This document shows, in pieces, positions 1 to 8,337 of a stretch of 64,000 nucleotides of DNA. Source of the DNA: Chitinophaga oryziterrae (GTDB lineage Bacteria > Bacteroidota > Bacteroidia > Chitinophagales > Chitinophagaceae); contig NZ_WRXO01000002.1 of assembly GCF_009758125.1 (NCBI RefSeq), positions 744,001 through 808,000 of the forward strand, written 5' to 3'. The position numbers and the translations under genes are program-made. The stretch's first letter is position 1, and the number at the start of each line of letters is the position of its first letter. Below the pieces are notes generated by a model. It did no database searches. It saw only the letters and a program-made list of their open reading frames with translations, and was not told where the DNA came from.

Positions 1-515
1 AGTATGCAGGTGAACGCTGGTGCGAATATTATAATCACCGCTATGGTCTGGATGTACGCAGCCTGCGCTACCCCGGCCTTATCAGCTATAAATCTGCTCC
101 CGGCGGCGGTACTACGGACTACGCTATTGAAATCTTCCACGAAGCACTGGAAGAGAAAACATACAACTGCTTCCTGAAAGAAAGCACGTACCTGCCTATG
201 ATGTACATGCCCGATGCTATCCGCGCTACCATAGAACTAATGGAAGCGGATAAATCACGCATCACCGTACGTTCATCCTATAACCTCGGTGGTATGAGCT
301 TTTCTCCAAAAGAAATTGCAGCTGAAATCAAAAAACATATTCCTGAATTTACTATCAGCTATGAACCGGACTACCGTCAGCAGATCGCCGACAGCTGGCC
401 ACAGAGTATAGACGATACACTGGCCCGTAACGACTGGGGCTGGAAACCGGAATTTTACCTTGAAAAAATGACGGCGGATATGCTGAAAAACTTACCAGCG
501 ACACTACAGAAATAA
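1..515 (+). CDS. L-threonine 3-dehydrogenase, SDR type (C-terminal part)
   Basis: The frame is open from the first bases and ends at 515, giving about 170 residues of an extended SDR/NAD-dependent epimerase-type protein. The visible part begins at AGERWCEYYN, just after the YxxxK catalytic motif expected upstream, and continues with RSLRYPGLIS and GGGTTDYAIEIF. The latter is characteristic of the SDR-type threonine dehydrogenases of Bacteroidota, which oxidise L-threonine to 2-amino-3-ketobutyrate with NAD+. Later SSYNLGGMSF and the DWGWKPEF tail also match that family as I know it. The N-terminal Rossmann nucleotide-binding half lies outside the window. The ATG at 198 is internal and not the real start. 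The call rests on family recall; another NAD-dependent epimerase is the alternative. Confidence 0.82.
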   Translation, partial: YAGERWCEYYNHRYGLDVRSLRYPGLISYKSAPGGGTTDYAIEIFHEALEEKTYNCFLKESTYLPMMYMPDAIRATIELMEADKSRITVRSSYNLGGMSFSPKEIAAEIKKHIPEFTISYEPDYRQQIADSWPQSIDDTLARNDWGWKPEFYLEKMTADMLKNLPATLQK

Positions 516-546
516 TTGTCCTGAAAATTAACGTTCTGATCTAAAC

Positions 547-586
547 AAAAAACCCCGGCCATGCATGACCGGGGTTTATATTTTTT
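547..586. terminator. Bidirectional intrinsic terminator
   Basis: A GC-rich hairpin pairs AAACCCCGG (550-558) with CCGGGGTTT (569-577). It is followed by a T-run on the plus strand (580-586) and preceded by an A-rich stretch that gives a T-run on the minus strand. It lies between the convergent threonine dehydrogenase and cysN genes and can serve both. Confidence 0.85.
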
Positions 587-595
587 ACAGGAATA

Positions 596-1843
596 CTATT
601 CTACAAATCCTACTGCTACAGTTGCATTGCTGAACTCATCTACCAGTATGAACGCGCCATTCGCCGGGTTCAGGTGATAAGAATCCGCAAATATCGGCTG
701 TGCTGTTTTCAACGTAATCTTCCCGATATCATTCAGTCCAAGTTCCTTTTTATCTTCTACTATCTTGTTGTTAGTCACATCGATCACATGATTGATCTGC
801 TGTACTTTCGCTTTCACACGGTTAATTCCATGCTGCAGTAAATACGCTTTGCCAGGCACCAGCTTTTGCTGGTCCATCCAGCATACCTGTGCCGTGATTT
901 CCTTCAGCAGGGGAGGAACGTTATCCGTTTTAGACAACATGCTGCCACGGCTGGTATCAATCTCATCTTCCAGGGTAATTACCACACTCTCACGTGCACG
1001 GGCAGTAGATAACTGTGCTTCAAACTGCTCTATAGTTTTGATCTTGCTCTTTTGCTGTGAAGGCAGGGAGATGATCTCATCACCTACATTAAAATGACCA
1101 CTGGCCACTTTACCGGCAAAGCCTCGGAAGTCATGAAACTCCCTGGTCATCGGACGGATCACGGATTGTACCGGGAAACGGGCGGGATGCGTACTGTCTG
1201 CATGATCAAAAGTGATCTGCTCCAGGTATTCCAGTAAGGATTCACCCTGGTACCAGTTGATCTTTTCAGATCTGCCGGCCACATTCTCTCCATATAAAGA
1301 AGAAATAGGGATGAACTTGATAGAAGGGGCCTGGAAAGACGCGCTGGCCACCATTTGCTGGAAATCTTCCACTATCTGGTTAAAACGTGCTTCGTTGTAT
1401 TCCACAAGGTCCATTTTATTCACACACACTACCAGGTAAGGAATACGCAGCAGGGCAGCAATAAAGAAGTGCCTGTAGGTTTGTTCCACAATGCCTTTAC
1501 GTGCATCTATCAGTATCAGGGATACCTGTGCGGTAGACGCACCGGTTACCATGTTACGGGTGTATTCTATATGTCCCGGGGTATCGGCAATAATGTATTT
1601 ACGGTTAGGGGTAGAGAAGTAGATATGCGCTACGTCAATGGTAATACCCTGTTCACGTTCTGCTACCAGGCCATCTGTTAACAGGGACAGATCGGTAAAA
1701 TCCAGTCCTTTACGTTTGCTGGCGGCATGTAATGCGTCCATTTTATCCTGGGGAATAGATTGCGTATCGTAGAGTAACCTGCCAATCAGGGTACTTTTAC
1801 CATCATCTACACTGCCCGAAGTGGTTATATGTAAAACCTCCAT
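596..1843 (-). CDS. cysN: Sulfate adenylyltransferase subunit 1 (GTPase)
   Basis: CysN is the regulatory GTPase subunit of ATP sulfurylase; GTP hydrolysis drives formation of adenosine 5'-phosphosulfate (APS) by CysD. At 415 residues it is shorter than the roughly 475 of E. coli CysN. The G motifs are all visible: P-loop GSVDDGKST (residues about 10-18), EREQGITID (G2), DTPGHIEY (G3) and NKMD (G4), followed by EF-Tu-like beta-barrel domains. There is no C-terminal APS-kinase (CysC) fusion. It is the last gene of a cysH-cysD-cysN run, 20 bases after cysD, and ends against the shared terminator near 560. Confidence 0.95.
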   Translation of the reverse strand: MEVLHITTSGSVDDGKSTLIGRLLYDTQSIPQDKMDALHAASKRKGLDFTDLSLLTDGLVAEREQGITIDVAHIYFSTPNRKYIIADTPGHIEYTRNMVTGASTAQVSLILIDARKGIVEQTYRHFFIAALLRIPYLVVCVNKMDLVEYNEARFNQIVEDFQQMVASASFQAPSIKFIPISSLYGENVAGRSEKINWYQGESLLEYLEQITFDHADSTHPARFPVQSVIRPMTREFHDFRGFAGKVASGHFNVGDEIISLPSQQKSKIKTIEQFEAQLSTARARESVVITLEDEIDTSRGSMLSKTDNVPPLLKEITAQVCWMDQQKLVPGKAYLLQHGINRVKAKVQQINHVIDVTNNKIVEDKKELGLNDIGKITLKTAQPIFADSYHLNPANGAFILVDEFSNATVAVGFVE

Positions 1844-1863
1844 GTTTAATTATTTGAATTAGT

Positions 1864-2772
1864 TTAAAAATAACCAGCCTGTTTTCTCTTTTCCATGGCG
1901 GCTTCGGAGCGTTTATCATCGATACGTGCTCCTCTTTCAGAAATCTTGGCTTCCATTATTTCAGCAATAATATCTTCCAGTTTATCTGCTTCAGACGCTA
2001 CAGCAGCGGTACAGGTCATATCACCCACCGTACGGAAACGTACTTTATGAAGGAAGGGTTTTTCGTCCTCAGAAGTATTCAGAAAAGGGGAGGTAGGCCA
2101 GTACATACCATCTCTTTCTATAATCTCTCTTTCATGAGAGAAATAGATAGAGGGGATACGGAGGTTTTCCCTGCGGATATAATTCCATACATCCAGTTCT
2201 GTCCAGTTCGAAATAGGGAATACCCTCACATTTTCACCCAGATGGATCTTACCATTCAACATATCAAACAACTCGGGACGTTGCATTTTTGCATTCCACT
2301 GACCAAATTCATCTCTTACAGAGAAGATCCTTTCCTTGGCACGTGCCTTTTCTTCATCCCTGCGGGCTCCGCCCATACAGGCATCATACTTCAGCTCTTC
2401 GATACTATCTAATAAGGTAACTGTTTGCAGTGCATTACGACTGGCATACTTACCTGTTTCTTCCTGTACTTTCCCCTGGTTAATACTGTCCTGTACGTTT
2501 CTTACGATCAGTTCGAGTCCCAGTTTCTCCACCAGCCAGTCGCGAAACTCAATTGTTTCCGGGAAGTTATGCCCGGTATCGATATGCAACAGCGGAAAGG
2601 GTACTTTACCAGGATAAAAAGCCTTCTGCGCCAGGCGTACCAGTGTGATAGAGTCTTTTCCACCTGAAAACAGGATGGCAGGTTTTTCAAACTGTGCCGC
2701 CGTTTCACGCAAAATATAGATGGCCTCATCTTCCAATGCCTGCGGAAACTCCCACTGTATTTTATTGGTCAT
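1864..2772 (-). CDS. cysD: Sulfate adenylyltransferase subunit 2
   Basis: CysD is the catalytic subunit of ATP sulfurylase and converts sulfate plus ATP to APS and pyrophosphate. The PP-loop ATP-binding motif FSGGKDS lies near the N-terminus, followed by LLHIDTGHNFPET and the family-typical RRDEEKARAKERIFS. The open frame extends 12 codons further upstream, but I chose the ATG at 2772 (MTNKIQWEF) because it gives 302 residues, the usual CysD length, and places the conserved N-terminus correctly. It follows cysH by 58 bases and precedes cysN by 20, so the three genes are probably one transcript. Confidence 0.95.
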   Translation of the reverse strand: MTNKIQWEFPQALEDEAIYILRETAAQFEKPAILFSGGKDSITLVRLAQKAFYPGKVPFPLLHIDTGHNFPETIEFRDWLVEKLGLELIVRNVQDSINQGKVQEETGKYASRNALQTVTLLDSIEELKYDACMGGARRDEEKARAKERIFSVRDEFGQWNAKMQRPELFDMLNGKIHLGENVRVFPISNWTELDVWNYIRRENLRIPSIYFSHEREIIERDGMYWPTSPFLNTSEDEKPFLHKVRFRTVGDMTCTAAVASEADKLEDIIAEIMEAKISERGARIDDKRSEAAMEKRKQAGYF

Positions 2773-2830
2773 ATATCTTAATTTAAATGGCCATTGTTCA
2801 CAGACCATCTTGAAAAATAATTAAATAATA

Positions 2831-3514
2831 TTAGCCGTGCAACCCACATTCCTTCTTGGATAATTCCCACCACCATCTGCCGGCACGTGGATGTTCCCCA
2901 GGTTCAACCGCACGGGTACAGGGTGCACATCCTATACTGATGAAACCTTTGTCATGCAGTTTGTTGTAAGGAACTTTATGCACCTTAATGTATTCCATCA
3001 TATCGTCGTAAGTCCAGTGGATAAGCGGATTGTACTTGTATAGCTGCCTGGACTCGTCCCATTCAAGGGCTTCCAGTCCCTGCCGGTTTTCCGATTGCTC
3101 GGCACGCAGACCGGTAATCCATACTTTTACCCCCTGCAGGGCACGGTTCAGCGGTACTACTTTACGGATATGACAACATTCTTTTCTGTTCTCTACCGAT
3201 TCATAGAAACTATTAGGGCCCTTTTCCAGCAACAGTTTTTCAACTGAAGCCGTTTCGGGAAAATATACTTCAAATGGTTTTTTGTAACGGGCGCGGGTAA
3301 GGTCCATCAGGTCATAAGTTTCCTGGAACAACCGGCCGGTATCCAGCGTAAATACCCGGATGGGTAAATCTGCCCGCCATATCATGTCCGCTACTACCTG
3401 ATCTTCCTGCCCGAAAGAGGTGGAGAATGCCACGGCACCTGGAAATTGCTCTGCCAGGTATCGCATGGCGGCCGCTGCGTCAAGGCCTTCCAATGCTGCT
3501 TTAATGTTTTCCAT
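2831..3514 (-). CDS. cysH: Assimilatory APS reductase (phosphoadenylylsulfate reductase family)
   Basis: A PAPS/APS reductase-family protein of 227 residues that reduces activated sulfate to sulfite using thioredoxin. The PP-loop-like segment STSFGQEDQV is at residues 31-40. Two cysteine pairs, Cys113-Cys114 (KECCHIRK) and Cys196/Cys199 (IGCAPCTR), are the signature of the [4Fe-4S] APS-reducing branch; PAPS-specific enzymes lack them. The C-terminal ECGLHG carries the catalytic cysteine (Cys223). No cysC kinase gene appears in the operon, which agrees with APS being the direct substrate. It is the first gene of the cys operon. Confidence 0.93.
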   Translation of the reverse strand: MENIKAALEGLDAAAAMRYLAEQFPGAVAFSTSFGQEDQVVADMIWRADLPIRVFTLDTGRLFQETYDLMDLTRARYKKPFEVYFPETASVEKLLLEKGPNSFYESVENRKECCHIRKVVPLNRALQGVKVWITGLRAEQSENRQGLEALEWDESRQLYKYNPLIHWTYDDMMEYIKVHKVPYNKLHDKGFISIGCAPCTRAVEPGEHPRAGRWWWELSKKECGLHG

Positions 3515-3575
3515 GTAAACTTCCTTAGCTTATAACAGTCGTGACGCATTACCACTCATGCTTCCGCTGTAGAAA

Positions 3576-3583
3576 CAAAATTA
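3576..3583 (-). promoter_or_regulatory. Candidate -7 box for the cys operon
   Basis: The minus strand reads TAATTTTG, an exact match to the Bacteroidota -7 consensus TAnnTTTG, about 60 bases before cysH. I do not see a convincing TTTG -33 box at the right spacing, so this is only a candidate. The Rrf2-family regulator encoded immediately upstream could act in this 156-base gap. Confidence 0.35.
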
Positions 3584-3670
3584 CATAAAACCTATAAAAA
3601 AGATAGACTGTTTTGAAAAAAAATACAAATGATCCCCTTTATGGGGTAGTAAAGAGGGCAGGGGAAATGC

Positions 3671-4087
3671 TTAATCTCTAGTCAGAATATCCTTTAATGT
3701 TTTGGTTTCCAGTATTTTAAGTGAAGCGTCACGGACCTTGCCCATCACGTCATTTAATCCGCAAACGGCCTCGTCCCGACAATTTTCACAACGTTCGTAG
3801 TAGTTCAGACTTACGCATGGTAACAGGGCAATGGCGCCGTCCAGTAAACGGATGATCTTAGCCAGGGGGATCTCTTTAGGTGGCTTCAGCAGGTAATAAC
3901 CGCCTCCTTTTCCTTTTTTGCTACCCAGAATACCTGCATTCTTTAACTCCAGCAGAATATTCTCCAGGAATTTGATGGAGATACTTTTTTCCTGAGCTAT
4001 TTCAGAAATTAAAATTGGTCCCTTATCTGCATTTTCGGCTAGGTGTATGAGCGCGTGAAAAGCGTATTGTGTTTTTTTAGACAACAT
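3671..4087 (-). CDS. Rrf2-family transcriptional regulator, likely of sulfur assimilation
   Basis: A 138-residue Rrf2 protein with an N-terminal winged helix (MLSKKTQYAFHALIHLA; recognition helix around SIKFLENILLELKNAGIL) and the glycine-rich wing SKKGKGGGYYL. Four cysteines follow at residues 91, 100, 103 and 109 (C-x8-C-x2-C-x5-C). IscR-type members use three cysteines in this region to hold an Fe-S cluster, so an Fe-S or thiol sensor is plausible; this is inferred from family knowledge. The gene lies directly upstream of cysH in the same orientation, and a role in controlling the cys operon follows from that position only. Confidence 0.85.
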   Translation of the reverse strand: MLSKKTQYAFHALIHLAENADKGPILISEIAQEKSISIKFLENILLELKNAGILGSKKGKGGGYYLLKPPKEIPLAKIIRLLDGAIALLPCVSLNYYERCENCRDEAVCGLNDVMGKVRDASLKILETKTLKDILTRD

Positions 4088-4171
4088 ATCGAATGATTTG
4101 CATCCCTCCCTGAAGTTTGTGAATACGGTGAAGATTACGCAAAGATAACTGCTTTTTACGTCATTCCTGTT

Positions 4172-4882
4172 TTACAGGCTCAGTACGTCTTTCATGCTGA
4201 AAATCCCTTTCTTGTCTTTTAACCATTCTGCAGCTACTACGGCGCCTGAAGCAAAACCTTCCCGGGAGTGTGCTGTATGAGAAATAGTAATATCATCAAT
4301 ATCAGATGTATATGTAATAATATGGGTGCCAGGGGCCGGATCTATTCTTTTGGAAATAATAGACAGTTCATCCGGTTGCTCAGTCGCTTCATTTACCCAT
4401 ATTTTTTTACGGATTACCTTATCCATCACCTGTTCTGCCAGTGTAATAGCGGTACCGCTTGGCGCATCTTTTTTCTGTGTATGATGAATTTCTTCCATCA
4501 CCACATTGTATTGGGGTTGTCCACTCATCAGTTCCGCCAGGCGTTTATTGACCTCAAAGAAGATGTTTACGCCTATGCTGAAGTTGCTGGCATATAAGAA
4601 CGCCTGATGTTTTTCAAGGCATACAGCTTTCACTGCAGGTAAAGCGTCGAGCCAGCCTGTGCTGCCACAAACTACCGGTACATTTGCGGCAAAACACTTT
4701 AATATATTATGGTAAGCAGTTTCTGGTCCTGTGAATTCAATCGCTACATCTGCCTGCTGCAGCTGTTCCTTTTCCAAAGGTTGCTGACTGTTAGTCCGGA
4801 GTACAATCTCATGGCCTTTGGCAATAGCTATCTTTTCTATTGCTTTCCCCATTTTCCCATAACCGATAAGCGCTATCTTCAT
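4172..4882 (-). CDS. dapB: 4-hydroxy-tetrahydrodipicolinate reductase
   Basis: DapB carries out the NAD(P)H-dependent reduction in the diaminopimelate/lysine pathway. Its 236 residues start with the dinucleotide-binding loop GYGKMGKAIEK. They contain the family signature EEIHHTQKKDAPSGTA, with the catalytic His pair and the Lys that contacts substrate. The C-terminal HTAHSREGFASGAV segment is also typical. It lies last in the parA-parB-DUF5683-dapB run, 36 bases after the DUF5683 gene. Confidence 0.95.
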   Translation of the reverse strand: MKIALIGYGKMGKAIEKIAIAKGHEIVLRTNSQQPLEKEQLQQADVAIEFTGPETAYHNILKCFAANVPVVCGSTGWLDALPAVKAVCLEKHQAFLYASNFSIGVNIFFEVNKRLAELMSGQPQYNVVMEEIHHTQKKDAPSGTAITLAEQVMDKVIRKKIWVNEATEQPDELSIISKRIDPAPGTHIITYTSDIDDITISHTAHSREGFASGAVVAAEWLKDKKGIFSMKDVLSL

Positions 4883-4918
4883 AATATATAGAGTGTTGTG
4901 ATTTGCAGAGTGAGGTGA

Positions 4919-5605
4919 TTAATGGCCTATGGCCATTGCATTGTTGAACTTCTTCTTTCCGCCTATACTTACGCGTAAACTCAGGCCAATGGATCTGTTA
5001 TCGATAATTGCAGGTACGATCTTCATACTAAGATCGTCAGACATGTCGAAAGTACGAAGGTGGGCAAATACCGTAGCATCTGCGATGTTCAGCCCGTAGG
5101 CTATTACAAATACGAGTACGGAATAATCCACGTACTCCCGGTATCCGTCACGTAAATATTTCAGGGAAGCATCACTGTATAGCCCTTCATATGCATCATG
5201 GGTATCCGCATTACCGTCCATCCTGATACGGTAGGCATTGCGGTAAGTCCTGTATTCCCTCATATTAATGATAAAAGTACCGGTGGTGATACCAAGTGCA
5301 GCATAAACAAGAGGAAGTTTCCAGTATTCACGGTTATATATCTGTCCCAGACCTGGTAACACGGCAGAATAAAGTGCGGCCTTGCGTGGGCTATGTACAG
5401 GTTGTACAACAATGCGGGCAGTACTGTCTTTTTTAATAAAGAGCTTGCTGCTGTCTTTCCGGCTGTCCGGTTGTTGTTTCCGCAGGTAGGCTGCTTTGGT
5501 ACTGTCCTGTGCCAGCAATGTAGACTGGACCAGGCATAACATGGGCATAGCTAAGAAACAAATGCGCAATAAAGTAAAGAGTATATTCCCGGACCTTTTA
5601 GCCAC
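4919..5605 (-). CDS. DUF5683-domain membrane protein
   Basis: A 228-residue protein with an N-terminal hydrophobic segment (residues about 8-32) that resembles a signal peptide ending at LLAQ. A charged, Ser/Asp-rich linker follows, then a hydrophobic domain containing SAVLPGLGQIYNREYWKLPLVYAALG, the typical core of the DUF5683 family, which is common in Bacteroidota. There are two or three further membrane segments. Its function is unknown. The start overlaps the 3' end of parB by 8 bases, implying translational coupling with the chromosome-partition genes. Confidence 0.8.
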   Translation of the reverse strand: MAKRSGNILFTLLRICFLAMPMLCLVQSTLLAQDSTKAAYLRKQQPDSRKDSSKLFIKKDSTARIVVQPVHSPRKAALYSAVLPGLGQIYNREYWKLPLVYAALGITTGTFIINMREYRTYRNAYRIRMDGNADTHDAYEGLYSDASLKYLRDGYREYVDYSVLVFVIAYGLNIADATVFAHLRTFDMSDDLSMKIVPAIIDNRSIGLSLRVSIGGKKKFNNAMAIGH

Positions 5606-6530
5606 CGTATAAATCTATTTTTTCTAATATGCTATCCAGTTCCTCATCGGAATAAAACTCGATCATCACACTTCCTTTACCATTCTTACCTCTGTCCAGT
5701 TTTACTTTAGTCGCAAAGTGAGTCGCCAGGTGATCTTCTATTTTCTGATAAGCTGGTGGTAACACACTCTTCACAGGCTTCTTTACGTTGCCTTTGTCTA
5801 TATGGCTGGTTTTACGCACCAGTTCTTCCGCCTGACGAACGGAAAGACCATTTTGAATGATCTCGTTAAATATAAATAGTTGTTTCTCAATATTTTCCAC
5901 TGCAATCAATGCCCTGGCATGACCCATGCTGATTTGCCCGTTACGCACAGCCACCTGTACATCTGGTGGTAACTTTAAAAGACGGATATAGTTGGTAACT
6001 GTACTTCTTTCTTTACCCATCCTGTCTGCCACCTGTTCCTGCGTAAATACGCATTCATCCATCAGTCTCTTATAAGAAAGACCAATTTCTATGGCATTCA
6101 GATTTTCACGTTGCAGGTTTTCCAGCAATGCCAGCTCCAGGAGTTCCTGGTCATTGGCCTGACGGATATAAGCCGGAATGTCTTTCAGACCGGCCATTCT
6201 GCTGGCGCGTAAACGCCTTTCACCTGCTATGAGCTGGTACTTTTTGGGGCCTACCCTGCTTACTGTAATAGGTTGTATTACATCATGCAGTGAAATAGAC
6301 ATGCTCAATTCCTGTAAAGCCTTCTCATCAAAGTCCCGGCGCGGCTGCTTTGGATTCACATCTACCTGGTCCAGCGGGATACGTTCAATGCCCGTAGCCT
6401 GTGCCACTACCTGTTCGCCCAGGGCGCTGGTAGTCTGCTTCAGATCAGTATCAATGTTTTGCAGCAGCGAGCGGATACCTTTCCCCAGCGCCTCTTTTTT
6501 ATTAGGATTGCCCTTACTCGGATTGCTCAT
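5598..6530 (-). CDS. parB: ParB/Spo0J chromosome-partition protein
   Basis: A 310-residue ParB that binds centromere-like parS sites and clamps on DNA in a CTP-dependent manner. The N-terminal CTP-binding domain shows GERRLRASRMAG and the ALLENLQREN motif. The central helix-turn-helix region contains QEQVADRMGKERSTVTNYIRLLKL, and the C-terminus (about 260-310) is the dimerisation domain. The first bases overlap the end of parA by 17. I found no convincing parS palindrome near the genes. Confidence 0.95.
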   Translation of the reverse strand: MSNPSKGNPNKKEALGKGIRSLLQNIDTDLKQTTSALGEQVVAQATGIERIPLDQVDVNPKQPRRDFDEKALQELSMSISLHDVIQPITVSRVGPKKYQLIAGERRLRASRMAGLKDIPAYIRQANDQELLELALLENLQRENLNAIEIGLSYKRLMDECVFTQEQVADRMGKERSTVTNYIRLLKLPPDVQVAVRNGQISMGHARALIAVENIEKQLFIFNEIIQNGLSVRQAEELVRKTSHIDKGNVKKPVKSVLPPAYQKIEDHLATHFATKVKLDRGKNGKGSVMIEFYSDEELDSILEKIDLYGG

Positions 6531-7335
6531 CGTTAATTGCTAATATTTTATCGTCCTGGTTAATACGTGTAAAATTATTGTTCTGCAGTATTTCCTTAGC
6601 CAGGTTCAGGTAGTTAATAGCTCCTGTACTGGCGGCATCATACATAATCACGGATTTACCAAAGCTGGGGGCTTCTCCCAGTTTGGTATTACGGTGGATG
6701 ATGGTATTAAATACACTTTCCTCGAAATGCTGCTTCACCTCATCTACTACCTGGTTGCTCAGGCGTAAACGGCCATCGTACATTGTCATCAGAATGCCTT
6801 CTATTTCCAGATGGGTATTCAAACGGCTTTGTACGATTTTTATTGTATTCAGTAACTTACCCAAACCTTCCAGTGCGAAGAATTCACATTGTACCGGGAT
6901 GATCACCGAATCAGATGCCACCAGGGCATTTACCGTGATCAGACCCAGGGAAGGAGAGCAGTCAACTATAACAAAATCATAGTCATGCTTAACGGCATCT
7001 ATCACCTGCTTCATCACCTGTTCCCTGTTCGGGTGGTTGATAAGCTCCAGTTCAGCGCCTACAAGGTCAATATGAGAAGGTAATACTTTCAAATTCGGGG
7101 TATCTGATTCTAATACCACATCTTTTGCAAGCACATCATTCACCATACAATCATATAAGCTCTGCTGTATATGACGCAGGTCAAAACCCAAACCGGTAGT
7201 GCTGTTAGCCTGTGGGTCGGCATCTACCAGTAAAGTTTTATATTCCAGCACAGCCAGACTGCTTGCCAGGTTAATAGCACTGGTAGTTTTCCCTACCCCC
7301 CCTTTCTGATTAGCGATTGCGATTACTCTTGCCAT
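6514..7335 (-). CDS. parA: ParA/Soj chromosome-partition ATPase
   Basis: A 273-residue ParA-type P-loop ATPase that moves ParB-parS complexes over the nucleoid. It starts MARVIAIANQKGGVGKTT with the deviant Walker A (KGGVGKTT, residues 11-18). A' LLVDADPQANST and Walker B VIVDCSPSLG follow. There is no N-terminal DNA-binding extension, so it is the short chromosomal Soj-like type. First gene of the overlapping parA-parB-DUF5683 run, with dapB 36 bases further on. Confidence 0.95.
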   Translation of the reverse strand: MARVIAIANQKGGVGKTTSAINLASSLAVLEYKTLLVDADPQANSTTGLGFDLRHIQQSLYDCMVNDVLAKDVVLESDTPNLKVLPSHIDLVGAELELINHPNREQVMKQVIDAVKHDYDFVIVDCSPSLGLITVNALVASDSVIIPVQCEFFALEGLGKLLNTIKIVQSRLNTHLEIEGILMTMYDGRLRLSNQVVDEVKQHFEESVFNTIIHRNTKLGEAPSFGKSVIMYDAASTGAINYLNLAKEILQNNNFTRINQDDKILAINDEQSE

Positions 7336-7370
7336 TTGTGATTAGGTATTTCTTAGGTTTACTATAGGAT

Positions 7371-7398
7371 AATAAAAAGGCCATGGAACAATCCATGT
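7371..7398 (-). terminator. Intrinsic terminator after the UPF0173 gene
   Basis: On the minus strand CATGGA and TCCATG form a six-base-pair stem around TTGT (7382-7397). GCC and a TTTTTATT run follow. It lies between the UPF0173 gene and parA. Confidence 0.5.
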
Positions 7399-7412
7399 AA
7401 TATATACTTTTC

Positions 7413-8093
7413 TTACAAATCGATACTGCTTCCAATTGCCGGTAACAATAACTCTAAGCCTGCTTTGGCAAATTGTTTTGTCACTTTCTCTTTATCTATC
7501 TTAATATAACCAAATGTATCGTAATGAACTCCTATAATGCGCTTACACTGAATAAATTCTGCTGCTACAATGGCATCATCTGCCCCCATTGTAAAATTAT
7601 CTCCTATCGGTAATACTGCAAAGTCCAGTTTTGCAAACCGGGGAATCAACTGCATGTCCAGCGTAAGGGCCGTATCTCCTGCAAAGTAGAAATTGCCTTC
7701 TGCTGTCGTAAACAGGAATCCCATGGGATTACCACCATATGAACCATCCGGTAAACCACTGGAATGATGAGCAACCACACACTTCACTGTTCCAAAATCA
7801 AACGCCCACTTTCCTCCCGTATTCATAGGATGTACTTTCTCCAACCCCTGTTTCCCCAACCAGGTTATAATTTCAAAAGACCCAACAACCGTGGCATTGG
7901 TACGTCTGGCCAGGACAATGAGATCCGCAATATGATCATCATGGCCATGAGAAATGAAAATATAATCGGCCTCTATCTTATTGATATCTATAGACTTGGC
8001 CAGTTCGTTATGGGTAATGAACGGATCAAAAACTATCTTCTTACCCTTAATTTCTACTGCAAAGCTGGAATGACCGTAAAAAGTAAATTTCAT
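7413..8093 (-). CDS. UPF0173 metal-dependent hydrolase
   Basis: A 226-residue metallo-beta-lactamase-fold hydrolase of the UPF0173 (YtkL-like) family. The metal-binding signature HGHDDH is near residue 50, and the family start MKFTFYGHSSFAVE is intact. Further metal ligands lie in VAHHSSGLPDG, FAGDTAL and IGVHYDTFG. No signal peptide is present, so it is cytoplasmic. The substrate of the family is not known. It is transcribed alone, with its own terminator toward parA. Confidence 0.88.
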   Translation of the reverse strand: MKFTFYGHSSFAVEIKGKKIVFDPFITHNELAKSIDINKIEADYIFISHGHDDHIADLIVLARRTNATVVGSFEIITWLGKQGLEKVHPMNTGGKWAFDFGTVKCVVAHHSSGLPDGSYGGNPMGFLFTTAEGNFYFAGDTALTLDMQLIPRFAKLDFAVLPIGDNFTMGADDAIVAAEFIQCKRIIGVHYDTFGYIKIDKEKVTKQFAKAGLELLLPAIGSSIDL

Positions 8094-8118
8094 ATATCAG
8101 TATCTTTACCAAGTCAGA

Positions 8119-8126
8119 CAAAAGTA
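8119..8126 (-). promoter_or_regulatory. Candidate -7 box for the UPF0173 gene
   Basis: The minus strand reads TACTTTTG, an exact TAnnTTTG match, 26 bases upstream of the gene. No TTTG is seen 19-20 bases further upstream. The rest of the 244-base divergent gap (8094-8337) is AT-rich and shows a second TAnnTTTG match (TACCTTTG, 8256-8263, minus) but nothing else I can name. Confidence 0.4.
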
Positions 8127-8337
8127 CAACGATTAGGTAAAATTAAGGTGTAGGGGTATATTTATTTATTCACAACAACTGAAGTACGCAATTGTTAATT
8201 TGTTAATAATTAATTAGTTAACCATATTTCTCCCTTAAAACGAAAAATTGTCGCACAAAGGTACAATATTGGTTATCATAAATCGTCATCAGATAATGCC
8301 GACTTTAGCGCAAATCAATTGGCTCAAATAAAAAATC

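Noticed and set aside
3634-3646. CCCCTTTATGGGG as an Rrf2 operator
   Set aside because: A four-base-pair palindrome is too weak, and no second copy supports it.
7379-7398. A parS site near parAB
   Set aside because: Only one half (ATGGAACA) resembles the parS arm; the other half is absent, and the structure reads better as a terminator.
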